From: Symsagittifera roscoffensis
Lineage: Eukaryota; Xenacoelomorpha; Acoela; Convolutidae
Length of the DNA: 64,000 nt
NCBI RefSeq assembly: GCF_963678635.1
Contig: NC_087063.1
Coordinates: 49,985,220-50,049,219, forward strand
Direction: 5' to 3'
A program made the position numbers and the translations under genes. Positions 1 to 11,532 of this stretch are shown here, in pieces; positions within the stretch are counted from its first letter, which is position 1; each line of letters begins with the position of its first letter. The notes under the pieces are model-generated. The model was not told the DNA's origin, did no database searches, and saw only the letters and a list, made by a program, of their open reading frames with translations.

Positions 1-960
1 TCAACCATAGATTATCACTTGACACAAAAGGCCCCGTATCACCTTCTGCAAAAGGAAATTCGTACACAATGGTAATAGTTGATGCCTTGACTCATTATGT
101 AGCACTCAACCATGTACTTCATTGTGATGCTTAATTTGCCTACACAACTCTTTACCAACACTGGATAGCAAAATTTTGATAACCAGAAATCCTTGTCCCA
201 GACAATGGATCTGAATTCCTAAACAAGGAACTCATAACATTATGTCACTTTTATAACATTTAAAAAATCTCCGACCATTTCATGCCCTATGGACTAATGG
301 TTTAGTAGAAGGCATGAATCGTTCATTACAAGAACATTTCATTTATAAATGAAAATGACACAAAATATACAGAATGGTCAACTGCGTTAAGTTTTTCCCA
401 CTAGCCTTTACTTCTCAAAAATCACCCAATTTTGGATTACCACCATATGAAATGGTTTTTAACCAAACCCACGTAAGCCGATAATGTTCACAGCAAACTC
501 ACAAAATGCACAAGGTGATTGTCAACCTACAAAAGATTCAATTTTTTACAATTTACCACTCCATACACATGACTAAGATGATTTGCATCATCCACGAATC
601 TTAAATTGTCCTCTCGAACACATACATAATATATTTTAAACCGAGATAGAAAACATAACGAAATTTATCAAAAAATCGCTAAAAACTAGTAGAAAGACAA
701 AATGTTCAATCCCAAATAAAATCACAGTTCACACCAGCAAATAATTTAAAAACAGTAACATATGTCGTAATACCAAATTTTATAACCCAGAAAAAAATAT
801 ACAAAAAAATGAATATTATCCGAAAAGGACCATTTCAACTACTCGAAAAACCCACAGATGTTACTTGTAAACTTATCCATCCCAACAACAAAAAAATTCA
901 ACATAGAAACAATCCTTCACCATATTATCCAAAACAGTACGCTCTCTGCGAACTAACACA
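1..960 (+). pseudogene. Decayed Ty3/gypsy-like integrase (3' end of pol)
   Basis: Conceptual translation over several frames gives the core of a retroviral-type integrase. The first catalytic Asp lies in LDTKGP near position 20, the second in PDNGSEF near 205, and the Glu in NGLVEGMNRSL near 295. A post-integrase segment with a GPF motif lies near 825-850, followed by an HRNN..PYYPK-like end near 905-930. Frame changes and stops (for example near 135, 175 and 265) show that it is dead. The amino-terminal part of pol lies to the left of the window. Ty3/gypsy assignment rests on the DDE spacing and the GPF-type C-terminal segment; the clade cannot be decided. Confidence 0.7.
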
Positions 961-3426
961 TTTATACTCCTCCACAGGATAAAATATTGTTGAAAATCAC
1001 ACAGAAATTAACAAAGAGCAAAACCCGCAAAATTCTGATCATTTATTTTTTTTAACCGATACACATTGAAATGCAACCACCGAAAAAATTCAAAAAGAAA
1101 GTACAAAATATCCTAAAAACCAAATATCTCAAAAACAAAGGACTATTCGCAAATTAAAAGAAAAATTCCTAATACCAGAAACAAAAAAAATCACAACAAC
1201 GCCAACCATTGCATCTTAGAAATGAACCCAGGAAAGATTACAAAATCTTTATCTCATAATCTGAATTATTAAAGAAACTAGAATTTCAGAAACCTCCTGA
1301 TTAATTAACTTATATTCATCATACTTGGATAATTGTTTACCCAGAACTTTTAATTCTCAATCTTGATATAACTATTTCGAATTTGATCAACTAAAATCGT
1401 TTCAAACATCACCCCGTTCAGACACCACTATCCATAATCGACCAACTTCTAACTTCAATTAGATCTAAAACTTAATCTGAAGACCTCCAGGTCAAAAAGA
1501 AGCAAACCCTTATATTTCAAAACCTAAATAAATACCAGATAAAAGTTACAATCCTCTTTCTATCACTCAGTACAAAAATCAACGATATTTTATCATTTTT
1601 TACCCAACATTTCCTCAAAAGTGAAAAATCAAAGAAGCCTAAAGACAGATTTAGAAATGATCATCTAGTCTAAAGACGTGAAAAATCTCAAAAAACCCCC
1701 AACCGTCCAATAAACAAAACAAAACTAAGAAGTCTTTTCCTAAGCCCCAGACTTTACTTCACCAAAAACTCTCCATATCCAACCCACTTGTCAAAAATCA
1801 ATAAATAATTCGACCACACTTTGCTTCCAACCCAGAAAAAAAAAATTACTTTTCACATGCCTCTCTCGAACACAGTTCACTATCTCAAATTAATCATTTC
1901 AATTCTCTTTTTAATTTTTGTAACAATTTCCTAACTTTGTATTTTTTCAGCATCGACACTATAAATAGCAGTGCTCCTTTTCGTAATTTGTTGCAGCATA
2001 TTTATAATTTCCTACTCCCCCATAAAAACCTACCACAACTTGTCAAAATTCATTGACCAACTACTCATTAAAAAGGTTTCAACGACTATTTTGTTTCTAA
2101 GACATTTCTTTAATAAGACAGACATCTTTTTGACTCTTCTTGTATTTTTTGTCATCTTTATAGTTATCCTAATCCTAACAATTTGCAAATGCATAAAAAG
2201 GCAATAATTACCTTCGCATTAGCAACAATTCACCTGATCATTTTTTCATCAAAGAAAAATGTAAACAACATAGGTTTAAAGGTTTAATTAAAAAAAAGTT
2301 CAAAATTGCTGATCAACAACCGACTGAACAGTCCCCGCCACCCAATACAACCCAAACCCCCCCCCCCCCCAACAATGGCTATATCAAGTAAAAAAAAAAC
2401 TCAATCATCTACACGCATTTCATTTCAAGAAAATCCCTATACATTTGAAGAAAGACACGCATCATTTCCCGAACCTTTAATAGGGTTGCTATTCGCCAAG
2501 CACCCCTATGTGAACCACAATACGAACCATTATATAACCTTTACCCCTCACTTGAATAAGATCTCAACAGAACTAGACATCCAAGCCAAAACCAGAATTT
2601 AACATCTACAATCGATAGACAAACTATTCACTTTCGAAGAAATCGAAAGCTTGAAATACCAAAAGTTCAATTTAATATACCTTCATCACCCTCTTCGACC
2701 CCTTTGGATCTTTCTAATATTGCAATTCAAAGTACCCCCATCACTACAGACAATTTCCCAACAAAATACACCAAATATCCATTCAGACTAATTAGGTTCA
2801 ACACCAATCTCTGGACAAATCCTTTTAATCCTCCCGCGTCAACACAACGTCTTCCACATTGGATGACACAAGCATTCTCCCACAGGCGAACCAAACAAAG
2901 TAAACGAACCCATAGATATTTCCTCCGACACCACTTTATCATTGCCAGACACCCTATCACTCCCATCCACACCTTCAATAATAGGTCAAACACCAACATT
3001 TACGTTCCCTCTAAATTTTTCTACTAATTTAGACGATCGATATTGAGAAGTTCTAAGCATAAATATACCTTTACGATTAGATTGGATAACATTTGAAGCA
3101 CCCCATCCCTTCTTTGGCCAACATGTTGATAGTATTTGACTACATCATTGAGCAAAAAACCGATTACAATACAGACACGGCATTCACAGAGATATACAAG
3201 AACATAATTTACAAATCCTTAGTCAAGATAAATTAACACTTAAACTCGAAATAACAGTAAAACTAAACAATTTAGTTCATCACCCACGAACATAATCTCT
3301 ACCAAATATAACTGCTCAATCCTTACCCCCTCCATTTATCACAACAGAACTTATCTATAAATACGATAGTTATACAAAAAAGACTATAGGTTATATAACA
3401 TTCTACAATCCATATTCAGGATTGTC
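961..3426 (+). other. Decayed retroelement DNA between pol and env-like remnants
   Basis: AT-rich DNA with short open stretches on the strand of the upstream integrase remnant. At 1971-2207 an open stretch (GTG, no ATG) reads as two hydrophobic segments. The second, near residues 50-72, is followed by a short Cys/Lys/Arg tail, as in a type I membrane anchor. Open stretches at 2306-2602 and 2704-3027 are rich in Pro, Asn and Thr and continue into one another by frame changes. No conserved domain is recognised. The run looks like the remains of accessory or structural ORFs of the same element. Confidence 0.35.
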
Positions 3427-4738
3427 ATAAAAATAAATCTTTTAATAGTTTTCTTCCTCAAAAATTTTTTCCTCCCCGTACCTTTAGAACCCACATCTCA
3501 TGAAAAACCTTGCTCTCGAATAGGACCAAAAGACCTTCTGGTTAAACATTATGATTGTGAAGAAAACCAACATAAAAAACTACATAAACACGCTATGAAT
3601 AAAGTAACACAATGTGAATCCGAACCACAAAACACAGAATTAACAAATATAGTATCAACAGTTTACTCAAAAGCAGGAGCTACAACTCTAACAGGATATA
3701 AACTTACAGAAAAATTCTCAGAAACGAAAAATTACAAGGAATAAAAATAACCACAAATAGGGGGCACAAATCGTAAATTAGTAAATTTTCAAGTTTTATC
3801 AGACTCTGCACATCACGCAGAACTTGAAAGACACCAAGTTCATATTAAATTAGACAATAAATGCCCGTAACACGGTGCACACGCACATACATTTAACCAG
3901 ATAACCATTTGGAGAATGAGTAACACAACTTCATAACACTACCAAAGCACATTCAAAACACAACTAATACCCTAACATTTCACCAACTAACACACTCTGC
4001 CTCAACATCCGAGACCTCAAGTCACTCAGCTGATACAGGACCCACCGGAGCAGATAGACTTTTTGAACGCAAACACTCTAATCGTTCACCCCAATATTTT
4101 ATTAGACATCCCCAATCATCCCGACAATATGCCCTTGATGCACAACATATTATCACAAAAGAATTTTTAGTTCATAACTTCTCATTTTTCCCCCAATATA
4201 CTTGCTATACGACCACTAACGACAACCAACTGAACTTATACGTTGATGATTATTGCCTGTTTTTCACACTCTCTTGGACTTCATACTACCATTTCACTAA
4301 CCCATTAGCCCTTCCCCTATACAACACCCCAGAAGACTGCGAACTATGCCAATCTCGTCTTCATGAACTAACAACTGCACTTCACGAAAAATAGTTAACA
4401 ACAATTGGAGTAAACCAAACGCTACATCGCTTTATTGCACAGCGCGCTAACAGATTCTCATTAAATCACTATGATTATGCAATAAGTAGATATATGGAAG
4501 ATACCCCGGATGAGGAACATCCCAATACTAACCCTCAACTAGCAAACAAATTCTTCATTCAATCTGAATATGTATTTCACATAGATAGTACTAACAAAAA
4601 ACTTGATAATATAAAAGCTACCGCATTAAAAAACACTAAAGCTTACGAATCATACTTTAACAAACTTAATCATTTCGCACTAACATTTCACCACTTCACT
4701 TTATTACACCTGAGGAAATCTACCTTGTTCACATGAAA
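3427..4738 (+). pseudogene. Env-like glycoprotein remnant of the decayed retroelement
   Basis: Frame-by-frame reading gives a protein that starts with a hydrophobic signal-peptide-like run (about 3430-3480). A Cys-containing ectodomain-like stretch follows, with a YDC motif near 3548 and VTQCE near 3605. It breaks at a stop near 3742 and by frame changes near 3870-3960. A long open frame then runs from about 3963 to 4736, with a single in-frame TAG at 4392. Position downstream of pol, signal peptide and YDC...C pattern are what env-like ORFs of invertebrate retroelements show. The family call is inference and sequence similarity was not tested. Several stops and frameshifts make it non-functional. 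Confidence 0.4.
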
Positions 4739-4906
4739 TCATGCAAGGAACAAAACAAACTCACACATACACATACTTTAAAATTATACAACACAACTAC
4801 ACAACTAACACACCAACACGTAACCCATAACATCGCTTTATGTTTATAAATTCGGAGTATACTTCACCATAATTTTTAAATTTCGCTTACATAAATAAAT
4901 AGACTA

Positions 4907-5283
4907 ACCTCCACGGCATCCTCCGTAATTATGATCCCGTTCGCCAGATTTGTAAATTTTGCCGACTAAACAAATCCTTCTCCATTGACGAAACCCGCCC
5001 ACTATTAGTCTTCAAAGAATTTAAACTGCCCATTGAAGTCACCACAGTAGAATACATTCACAACAATAAAATCAACCACAAATTATATCAATTAATTTAG
5101 AACACAAGTCATGAATTCTCACTACAAACTGAAGAACTAAAGATCATCAGGGCGCTGGACCTTCTCTGGCCTCTGCTCATAACTCAAAACATAATCAGCA
5201 TGCCTGCAAAACTAATCGTAACATCAGACACAGTGCAAACTAACTTCCCCAATGGACTTTTTCATCTTGAAGAACCTTTGTAA
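4907..5283 (+). pseudogene. Unrecognised ORF remnant with one internal stop
   Basis: A frame stays open for about 125 codons except for one TAG near 5098 and ends with TAA at 5281-5283. It has a CKFC motif near 4955 and no recognised domain. It lies on the same strand and just downstream of the env-like remnant, so it is most simply another piece of the same decayed element. It could also be an unrelated gene fragment. Confidence 0.3.
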
Positions 5284-6005
5284 GTATAAATATATTTATT
5301 TAAACTAACAAAATAAAACCAAACACTCACTATTCTTTATGTTTTGCTCACATTTCTTTTTTATATTTCATCATTCATTCACGTAAAAGAAACAAAAACA
5401 AATAAAAAAGCACCAAACTTTTTCTCTAAGCTTTTTGAACTTCTATTTAACAATGCGAATAAATTAATAAACGCAGTAAATTCCATTACAAAAGCAGTAA
5501 ATTGATAACGCTGCAGTAAAGTTAAAAAACTTAAGCAGTAAATTAATAAATTTGAAATTAAATTACATGAAACTAACTTTTTTATGTGAGCTTTTTTGTG
5601 AATTTCAAATAGTCTCTTTACTCGCCCACAAATCACGCACTCTTTTCACCAAACTTGCACAACTCGCCCATGTGAAAATGTTTAATAAACGAATATCTAC
5701 TTTCAAATCTCACTGATAATATCTTTTATCAACTTTTAAAACTTGTATTCACGCTTTTCAAACTCTCCTTTAATCCGGTTGAAAGGAATTAAAAAAGTAA
5801 CCTTAGACTAACCAACGCAGCTTACTAACGCCACAAAACCAACAGCATGAAATTGAAAGTCCCACGGTACGCAATTTGGATTAAACCCAGATTAAAATTG
5901 GATAAATTATTCTTTTGAAACTCACTTTCAAATTTCATTGAAACCAAATGAAACACGAAAAGGTAAAAAAAAACACAATATTTTTTTAAAGAAAAGGCGG
6001 GTGAA
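5284..6005. other. AT-rich spacer, nothing recognised
   Basis: AT-rich DNA. A small minus-strand open stretch at 5379-5636 has no recognisable motif and no coding bias that I can see. No repeats or RNA genes were recognised. Confidence 0.5.
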
Positions 6006-6632
6006 TCAGGTGGGAGGGGGGGGGGGGGCGATGGGATCAGGTGGGGGGATGGTATGTGGGTTCAGGTGGGGGGGTGGTATGTGTGTTCAGGTGAAGTGGG
6101 GTGTATATGGGTTCAGGTGGGGGGGGGGGTTGGCCGGCCGTATGTGGGTTCATGTGGGGGGGGGGGGGGTATGTGGATTCAGGTGGGGGGAGGGGGTATG
6201 TGGTTTCAGTTGGGGGGTATGTGGGTTCAGGTGGGGGGGGTATGTGGGTGGTTCAGGTGGGGGGGGGGGTAGGGTATGTGGGTTCAGGTGGGGGTGGGGG
6301 GGGTATTTCAGGTGGGGGGTATGTGGGTTCAGGTGGGGGAGGGGTATGTGGATTAAGGTGGGGAAGGGGGTATGTGGTTTCAGGTGGGGGGTATGTGGGT
6401 TCAGGTGGGGGGTAAATGGATTCAGGTGGGTGGTATGTGGGTTCAGGTGGGTGGTATGTGGGTTCAGGTGGGGGAGGGGGTATGATGTTTGAGGTCAAGG
6501 GAGGGGGTATGTGGGTTCAGGTGGGGGAGGGGGTATGATGTTTGAGGTCAAGGGAGGGGGTATGTGGGTTCAGGTGGGGGAGCGGGTATGTGGTAGGGGG
6601 AGGGGGCATGTGGGTTCAGGTGGGGGGGGGTG
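6006..6632 (+). repeat. G-rich minisatellite, unit about GTATGTGGGTTCAGGTGGGG
   Basis: Roughly 25 imperfect copies of a 20-30 bp unit with a core of TATGTGGGTTCAGGT followed by a variable G run. The strand bias is extreme: the + strand has almost no C. Runs of 4-12 G at regular spacing make G-quadruplex formation likely. Open frames across it (Gly/Val-rich on +, Pro-rich on -) follow from the repeat and are not genes. Copy-number variation is expected between individuals. Confidence 0.9.
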
Positions 6633-7747
6633 AGAGCTCAACGTAATCTTTTTGCAGTTTGAGTTTAGGTTTTGAAATGGATTAGGCCAGGCCGTACACT
6701 CGCTTTGCAAAGTTTCCACATCACTCACTTGATAATTGCTGAAATTCTTGCAAAGTTTTGCACGACTCGCGAAACAAAAATAAATTGGAAAAATAATCCA
6801 TTTTATTTTGATTTCCTACTTATTATAAAATCCATTATAATGGATTCAAAATGAATTATAATGCATTTTGTTTTGGCGAGAAAAAATGGATTTAAACATA
6901 ATTTCATACAATTTCTAAAAATGGTTGAAAAAAGATACAAACTTTTTTCTGTGGCTGTTTGATTCTAACAAAACAGTCTGGTAAAAAAAATCGAGGTTTT
7001 CGTTTTTTGAAAAAAATGCTTGTCATACAATTCCCATATATGAAAATTGTATGACTGGCATTTTTTTGATGGCGACACAAAAAATTTTTCAAGTTATTTT
7101 GAAAATTTGGCCCAGAAATTTTTTTGTTTTTTTCGACCGCAAATCGAATTTCGTACGCAAACAAACATTTTTCGAAAAAAAAATTTTGCATGCAAATTTT
7201 AATTTTTTGTGTGCATAACGTAGTCCTGGATACAATAATATTGGCTTTTACTTTCTTTTGACTTAATTTTTTTTTCAAAAACGCTGAAAATTCCCATTTC
7301 CTTTGTATGGGGTGTTTATATATGCCTTGATCAATGTCTGATCATTTGAAAAAATCAAAAATTTAAATTAATCACCATTAAAAAATTTTGCCAAAAGTTA
7401 AAAGTTTGTTACTTTTTTTATATCAATTGTGAAAGACAGCCTAACTCAGGTCGTTTTCTAAGCATTGCAAATGCAAAGACCGTCCAACCTTTGGTGCTTT
7501 GAGTAACCAAGGTCTTTGTCTCTTGTGTTTGGCTGCAAACACAACCAAAAATTTTTCAGAAAAAAAAATTTAGAAAGAAAAAATCAAACATTTTGGTTTA
7601 TGGAAAAACACCTATCATACAATTTTCATTTATGGAAAAATGTTTATCATAGAGATTTCATACAATGTTCTGTACGTATGGCATTGTATGGAATTGTATG
7701 ACAAGAAGTTTCTCATATATGGGAATTGTATGATACGAAGTTTCGGT
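6633..7747. other. AT-rich DNA with inverted TCATACAATTCCCATATATGA motifs
   Basis: No gene recognised. A 20-21 bp motif (tcatacaattcccatatatga) occurs at 7022-7042 and as its reverse complement at about 7711-7731. Partial copies lie near 7612-7635, 7662 and 7688. This could be the end sequence of a non-autonomous transposon or simple local duplication. The intact LINE inserted about 16 bp after the last copy. Confidence 0.4.
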
Positions 7748-7762
7748 CATCCCGGGTTGTTC
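7748..7762 (+). repeat. Target-site duplication, left copy
   Basis: CATCCCGGGTTGTTC at 7748-7762 is repeated exactly at 11533-11547. The bases on either side differ between the copies. The two copies define the ends of the LINE insertion. Confidence 0.85.
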
Positions 7763-7812
7763 AGACGACGCCGCCTTCCAGTGGTGGATCCGACATCTTG
7801 GGCCCCACCAAG

Positions 7813-10800
7813 ATGCAAATGGCGTCAAGCCCCCCCTCCCATTGGGTCGGGAGAAGCTCCGAAGTCTCCGGGTTTTCGGTTACGGAGCGTCTGAAGCCGG
7901 CCAGGCTGCTCCGTCTGCTCATCCTTATACTACTACTCCGCTCCGGCATTAATCCAAACCCTGGTCCAGGGCCTTACTTTTGCTCCCCTTGCTCTTTCCG
8001 CATCAAACGCACCCAGCCCAGCGTCTGGTGCCACATCTGTGGTTACATTCACCTTAAATGTAGTGGTCTTACCCACCTTAACCAACACCACCTTGACTAC
8101 TATTGCCCTACCTGTACCTCTACCTACATTTTACCTCCCCCAGGCACCAGGTCCTCTAACTTGACCACCCCCAACTCCCAAACTTGTTCAACTTCCCTAA
8201 CCGCCCCCCAACCCCACCTCCCTAACCCCCCTCCCCCTCCCACCCTTCCCACCTCCTCGAATAATAATTCCTCCTCCCAAAATCGCGCAAATCGTAATCG
8301 TGTAAATAGTGTAAATAACTCAAGTTCAAACAACCATTTTAATCATACTGCTGTTAATAATGTAAATAGTTCACCACACCCTGCCAAAGGCCTTTTAAAA
8401 ATCCTTCAATTTAATTGCAACGGTATCTCCGGAAAAGCACCCGAAATTGCTGCTTTCTTATCTCAAAATCAAATTCATATTGCTGTCTTCCAAGAAACTA
8501 AATTAAGAAAGAAATCTCGAAACCCCTCACTTGGCTCACACTACACTTTAATTAGAAAAGATCGAGAAAAAGAAGGGGGCGGTCTTCTCATAGCCATACA
8601 TGAGTCGATACAATACGAAGAAATAAATATTAACAACGATGGAACACTAGAGGCTATGGGCATATCAGTGGTAGCCAGTTCATCCAAGCTTCGTATTTAT
8701 AATTTCTACATCCCCCCTCGCTCGAGCTGTCCCCCTGGTTACTCTGCGTCCCTTGCCGAACTACTTGAACCTGGGGACGCCTTAGTACTCGGAGATGCCA
8801 ACGCACATTCACAACTATGGAACTCCAACATCGAGGAAGATCAACGCGGCTCTGTACTTAGCAATGAAATAACCGAATCCACCTTTGCTCCATTAAATGA
8901 TGACACACAAACCAGAGTCCCTTTTAACTCAGAAAACCAACTCTCGTCACCAGATATTTCCCTCGCATCCCAATCGCTCTTACTCTCCACATCATGGACC
9001 CCAATTAAATCTCTAGGATCAGATCACCTACCCATTCTTCTAGAACTACCCTTGGATGATTTTATAAATTTTTCGCCTAAAAGGACTTTTGTAAATTTTT
9101 TAAAAGCAGATTGGATCAAATTCACAGAGGAAATTGAGGAGGGTTTCTTTTCAGCGGTTCCACCTTCCGGAGTTGCCGCTGGAGAGAAATTCTTGAGGGA
9201 CCTGGTGCTCAGGGCAGCACGCCACCACATCCCCGCTGGCCGTATTCGCCACTTCACTCCCTCTCTTTCCCCCGAGTCCACTGCCCTAGCCGCCGAAAGA
9301 GATTTAAGCCGAAAACAAAATCTCCCCCCAGAAGTCATATCCCAACTGAACTGTAGACTCATGAAACAGACAGCAAAGGACAAAGAAAATAAATGGCGAG
9401 AATTCCTCCGGACTTGCGACTACCGCACTGGTGCCAGAAAGTTCTGGAAAGTGGTACGCTCCTTAAATGGATCTAAGCCCGTGGCAGGAAGACACCCCAT
9501 TACTTTTGGTTCTAAACCCATACACTCACCTCGTGATATTACCAGCTCTTTTAACAAACAATTCACAAATGCCAGACCCCACGCCTCTGACAAACTCCTT
9601 CGTATAACGAGAAGAAAAATTGCCAAACTACCACTGTCAGACAGCCCAATTTTTACCCCTGAAAATACTAAACAAGCCATTGCAGACAGCAAACCATCGC
9701 GAGCGCTAGGTCCCGACGGCCTCTGTAATATACATCTTAAACATCTCGGCCCACTTGCTACTCAATACTTAACATACCTTTTTAATATCTCTTTGTCCGA
9801 AAACATTATCCCCCAAATTTGGAAAAATTCAAAAATTGCACCGCTTCCAAAGCCCAATAAGGATCTTAAACAATCAACATCTTACAGACCTATATCCTTA
9901 CTCTGCCCAGCAGTTAAAATTCTGGAGAGGCTCGTTCACCCCATCTTTACCAAACATCTCCCCAACGCCAAACACCAACACGGCTTCCGCCCTTTTCACT
10001 CCACCACCACAGCTCTCTCCACTCTCGAATTTTACATTTCAGACGGTTTTAACCAAAATCGCCCCCCTAAACGTACGGTACTGGCCACACTTGACTTATC
10101 TAAGGCTTTCGACATGGTGTGTCATCGCTCACTTGTGGAACTCGTTCATGACACTCCCCTCCCAAGAAGTCTAGTCCGCTGGCTAAGTAATTACCTTAAT
10201 GGTCGACAGGCTGCCACCTCATTCCGTGAACACACATCCCCCCATCGAATAATCCACTGTGGCGTACCCCAAGGTTCTGTTTTATCACCCACACTCTTCA
10301 ATTTTTATGTCCATGATGCACCGCCACCTCCCGATAATGTAAACCTTGTTTCGTATGCAGACGATTTCCACCCCTTCGCAAGCAGTGCCAATATTGATAT
10401 CGCCTCAAACTCCCTCAATAGCTACCTAAAAAGGCTCTACGATTTTTTCACCTCACGCAAACTAAGTTTCGCGTCCTCTAAAGGATCAGTTACACTTTTC
10501 TCCTCTTATAACAAAGAATTTAATAAAACACCTAGTGTTCTTTTAAATAACGAGGCGCTACCCCTAAACAAAAATCCAACAATCTTAGGGGTGACATTTG
10601 ATCCAACACTTTGTTTTGCCACTCACTGCAAACAATCCGCTGAAAAGGCCAGACGCAGGATCGGAATCCTGAAGGCATTAGCAGGATCAACCTGGGGTCA
10701 CTCCAAAGAAACCCTCCTCCTAACTTTTAAAGCTTTAATTCGCCCCATACTTGACTATGCAGCCCCCGCATGGTCCCACGCATCAAGTAACACCTCCATA

Positions 10801-11517
10801 AATTGCCTGCAGGTTGCCCAAAACCAATCCCTTCGCGTTGTTACTGGATCAAATCTAATGAGTTCAACTGCCCACCTGCACAGTGAATCTGAAATCCTAA
10901 CGGTCAAAGACCACCATACCCTTCTGTCATCTCAATTTTTTATCTCTACCTATCGTTCCCACCATCCCATTAATTTTATACATTCACATCCCCCTCCTCC
11001 CCGTCTACTTCGCCCCTCAATTATAAGCTGCTTCAAAGAAGACACCCAGAAAATTTTAACCGACTTTTCAGTCTACGCAAACCACCCTCTAGTTCTGGAC
11101 GACCGAGACGAAGTCTCCACTTTTATTTTTAACTACTACAAACCAATTTTAAAAGACAACCATACCTCCCTTGTAACCAAGTTCCTAGCCGAAACCCCTC
11201 CGTCTAAAGTTATTTGTATCCCTCCCCCAAAGATTGACCCCTCTGAAAAATCTCTCCCACGTCCCACGCGCTGTAAGCTCTCCCAACTCCGGTCTGGCTA
11301 CAGCCGGCTCCTTAACACTTACCTATCCCGCCTCGACAGCTCCATCTCCCACCTTTGCCCAACCTGTTCCCTTGCCCCCCACACAACATGTCACCTTTTC
11401 AACTGCTCCCAAAACCCCTCCCCACTCACCCCAGCAGACCTGTGGCTTCGGCCGGTAGAGGTTGCTAAGTTCCTTGACCTGGAGACAGAAGAGCCCAACC
11501 CGACCCGCGTGGGCTAA
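7813..11517 (+). CDS. LINE ORF: 2A-like leader, zinc finger, APE endonuclease, reverse transcriptase
   Basis: About 1234 residues from the ATG at 7813 (a second ATG is at 7819). The frame is open further upstream to 7726, but that ATG lies outside the duplication-bounded element. Order: a leucine-rich segment directly followed by a 2A-like motif (NPGP codons 7957-7968); a Cys/His finger (CSPC...CHIC...H...C..C, about 7980-8120); APE endonuclease with QFNCNG near 8407, QET near 8493, GDANAH near 8790 and SDH near 9020; RT with LDLSKAFD near 10093, [10 protein letters not shown] near 10262 and YADD near 10351; C-terminal CPTC..H..C near 11355-11410. No internal stops. It should nick DNA and prime cDNA synthesis at the target. 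Confidence 0.92.
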   Translation: MQMASSPPSHWVGRSSEVSGFSVTERLKPARLLRLLILILLLRSGINPNPGPGPYFCSPCSFRIKRTQPSVWCHICGYIHLKCSGLTHLNQHHLDYYCPTCTSTYILPPPGTRSSNLTTPNSQTCSTSLTAPQPHLPNPPPPPTLPTSSNNNSSSQNRANRNRVNSVNNSSSNNHFNHTAVNNVNSSPHPAKGLLKILQFNCNGISGKAPEIAAFLSQNQIHIAVFQETKLRKKSRNPSLGSHYTLIRKDREKEGGGLLIAIHESIQYEEININNDGTLEAMGISVVASSSKLRIYNFYIPPRSSCPPGYSASLAELLEPGDALVLGDANAHSQLWNSNIEEDQRGSVLSNEITESTFAPLNDDTQTRVPFNSENQLSSPDISLASQSLLLSTSWTPIKSLGSDHLPILLELPLDDFINFSPKRTFVNFLKADWIKFTEEIEEGFFSAVPPSGVAAGEKFLRDLVLRAARHHIPAGRIRHFTPSLSPESTALAAERDLSRKQNLPPEVISQLNCRLMKQTAKDKENKWREFLRTCDYRTGARKFWKVVRSLNGSKPVAGRHPITFGSKPIHSPRDITSSFNKQFTNARPHASDKLLRITRRKIAKLPLSDSPIFTPENTKQAIADSKPSRALGPDGLCNIHLKHLGPLATQYLTYLFNISLSENIIPQIWKNSKIAPLPKPNKDLKQSTSYRPISLLCPAVKILERLVHPIFTKHLPNAKHQHGFRPFHSTTTALSTLEFYISDGFNQNRPPKRTVLATLDLSKAFDMVCHRSLVELVHDTPLPRSLVRWLSNYLNGRQAATSFREHTSPHRIIHCGVPQGSVLSPTLFNFYVHDAPPPPDNVNLVSYADDFHPFASSANIDIASNSLNSYLKRLYDFFTSRKLSFASSKGSVTLFSSYNKEFNKTPSVLLNNEALPLNKNPTILGVTFDPTLCFATHCKQSAEKARRRIGILKALAGSTWGHSKETLLLTFKALIRPILDYAAPAWSHASSNTSINCLQVAQNQSLRVVTGSNLMSSTAHLHSESEILTVKDHHTLLSSQFFISTYRSHHPINFIHSHPPPPRLLRPSIISCFKEDTQKILTDFSVYANHPLVLDDRDEVSTFIFNYYKPILKDNHTSLVTKFLAETPPSKVICIPPPKIDPSEKSLPRPTRCKLSQLRSGYSRLLNTYLSRLDSSISHLCPTCSLAPHTTCHLFNCSQNPSPLTPADLWLRPVEVAKFLDLETEEPNPTRVG
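7915..7968 (+). other. 2A-like translational recoding motif behind a hydrophobic run
   Basis: The frame reads a run of Leu/Ile, then Arg-Ser-Gly-Ile-Asn-Pro, then Asn-Pro-Gly-Pro, with the NPGP codons at 7957-7968. Virus-like 2A peptides (consensus D-V/I-E-x-N-P-G-P) are known in several APE-type LINEs and cause ribosome skipping between Gly and Pro. Here the residues corresponding to Asp and Glu are Gly and Asn, so activity is uncertain. If active it would release a short leader of about 50 residues. Confidence 0.6.
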
Positions 11518-11532
11518 CAACAACAACAACAA

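Larger units (their letters stand above)
7763..11532 (+). mobile_element. Intact APE-type non-LTR retrotransposon (LINE)
   Basis: A 3.77-kb element bounded by a perfect 15-bp target-site duplication. It has a 50-nt 5' leader, one long ORF, and a 3' end that directly after the stop codon is only a (CAA)n run. It is more GC- and pyrimidine-rich than the surrounding AT-rich DNA, as expected for a recent arrival. The open frame and perfect duplication indicate a young, possibly active copy. Clade is probably in the jockey/CR1 supergroup, judged from a single ORF with an N-terminal PHD-like finger, APE endonuclease, RT, and a C-terminal Cys/His motif. Confidence 0.9.

Noticed and set aside
5379-5636. 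85-codon minus-strand ORF
   Set aside because: No motif, no homologue recognised, and AT-rich context with no start or splice support.
6253-6498. Proline-rich minus-strand ORF in the G-rich minisatellite
   Set aside because: By-product of the tandem repeat.
7022-7731. A complete transposon bounded by the 21-bp inverted TCATACAATTCCCATATATGA
   Set aside because: Partial copies in other positions and the absence of a target duplication make element boundaries unsafe; kept only as a motif note.
7726-7812. N-terminal extension of the LINE ORF from the ATG at 7726
   Set aside because: It lies outside the target-site duplication and belongs to the flanking DNA, so it is not part of the element's protein.
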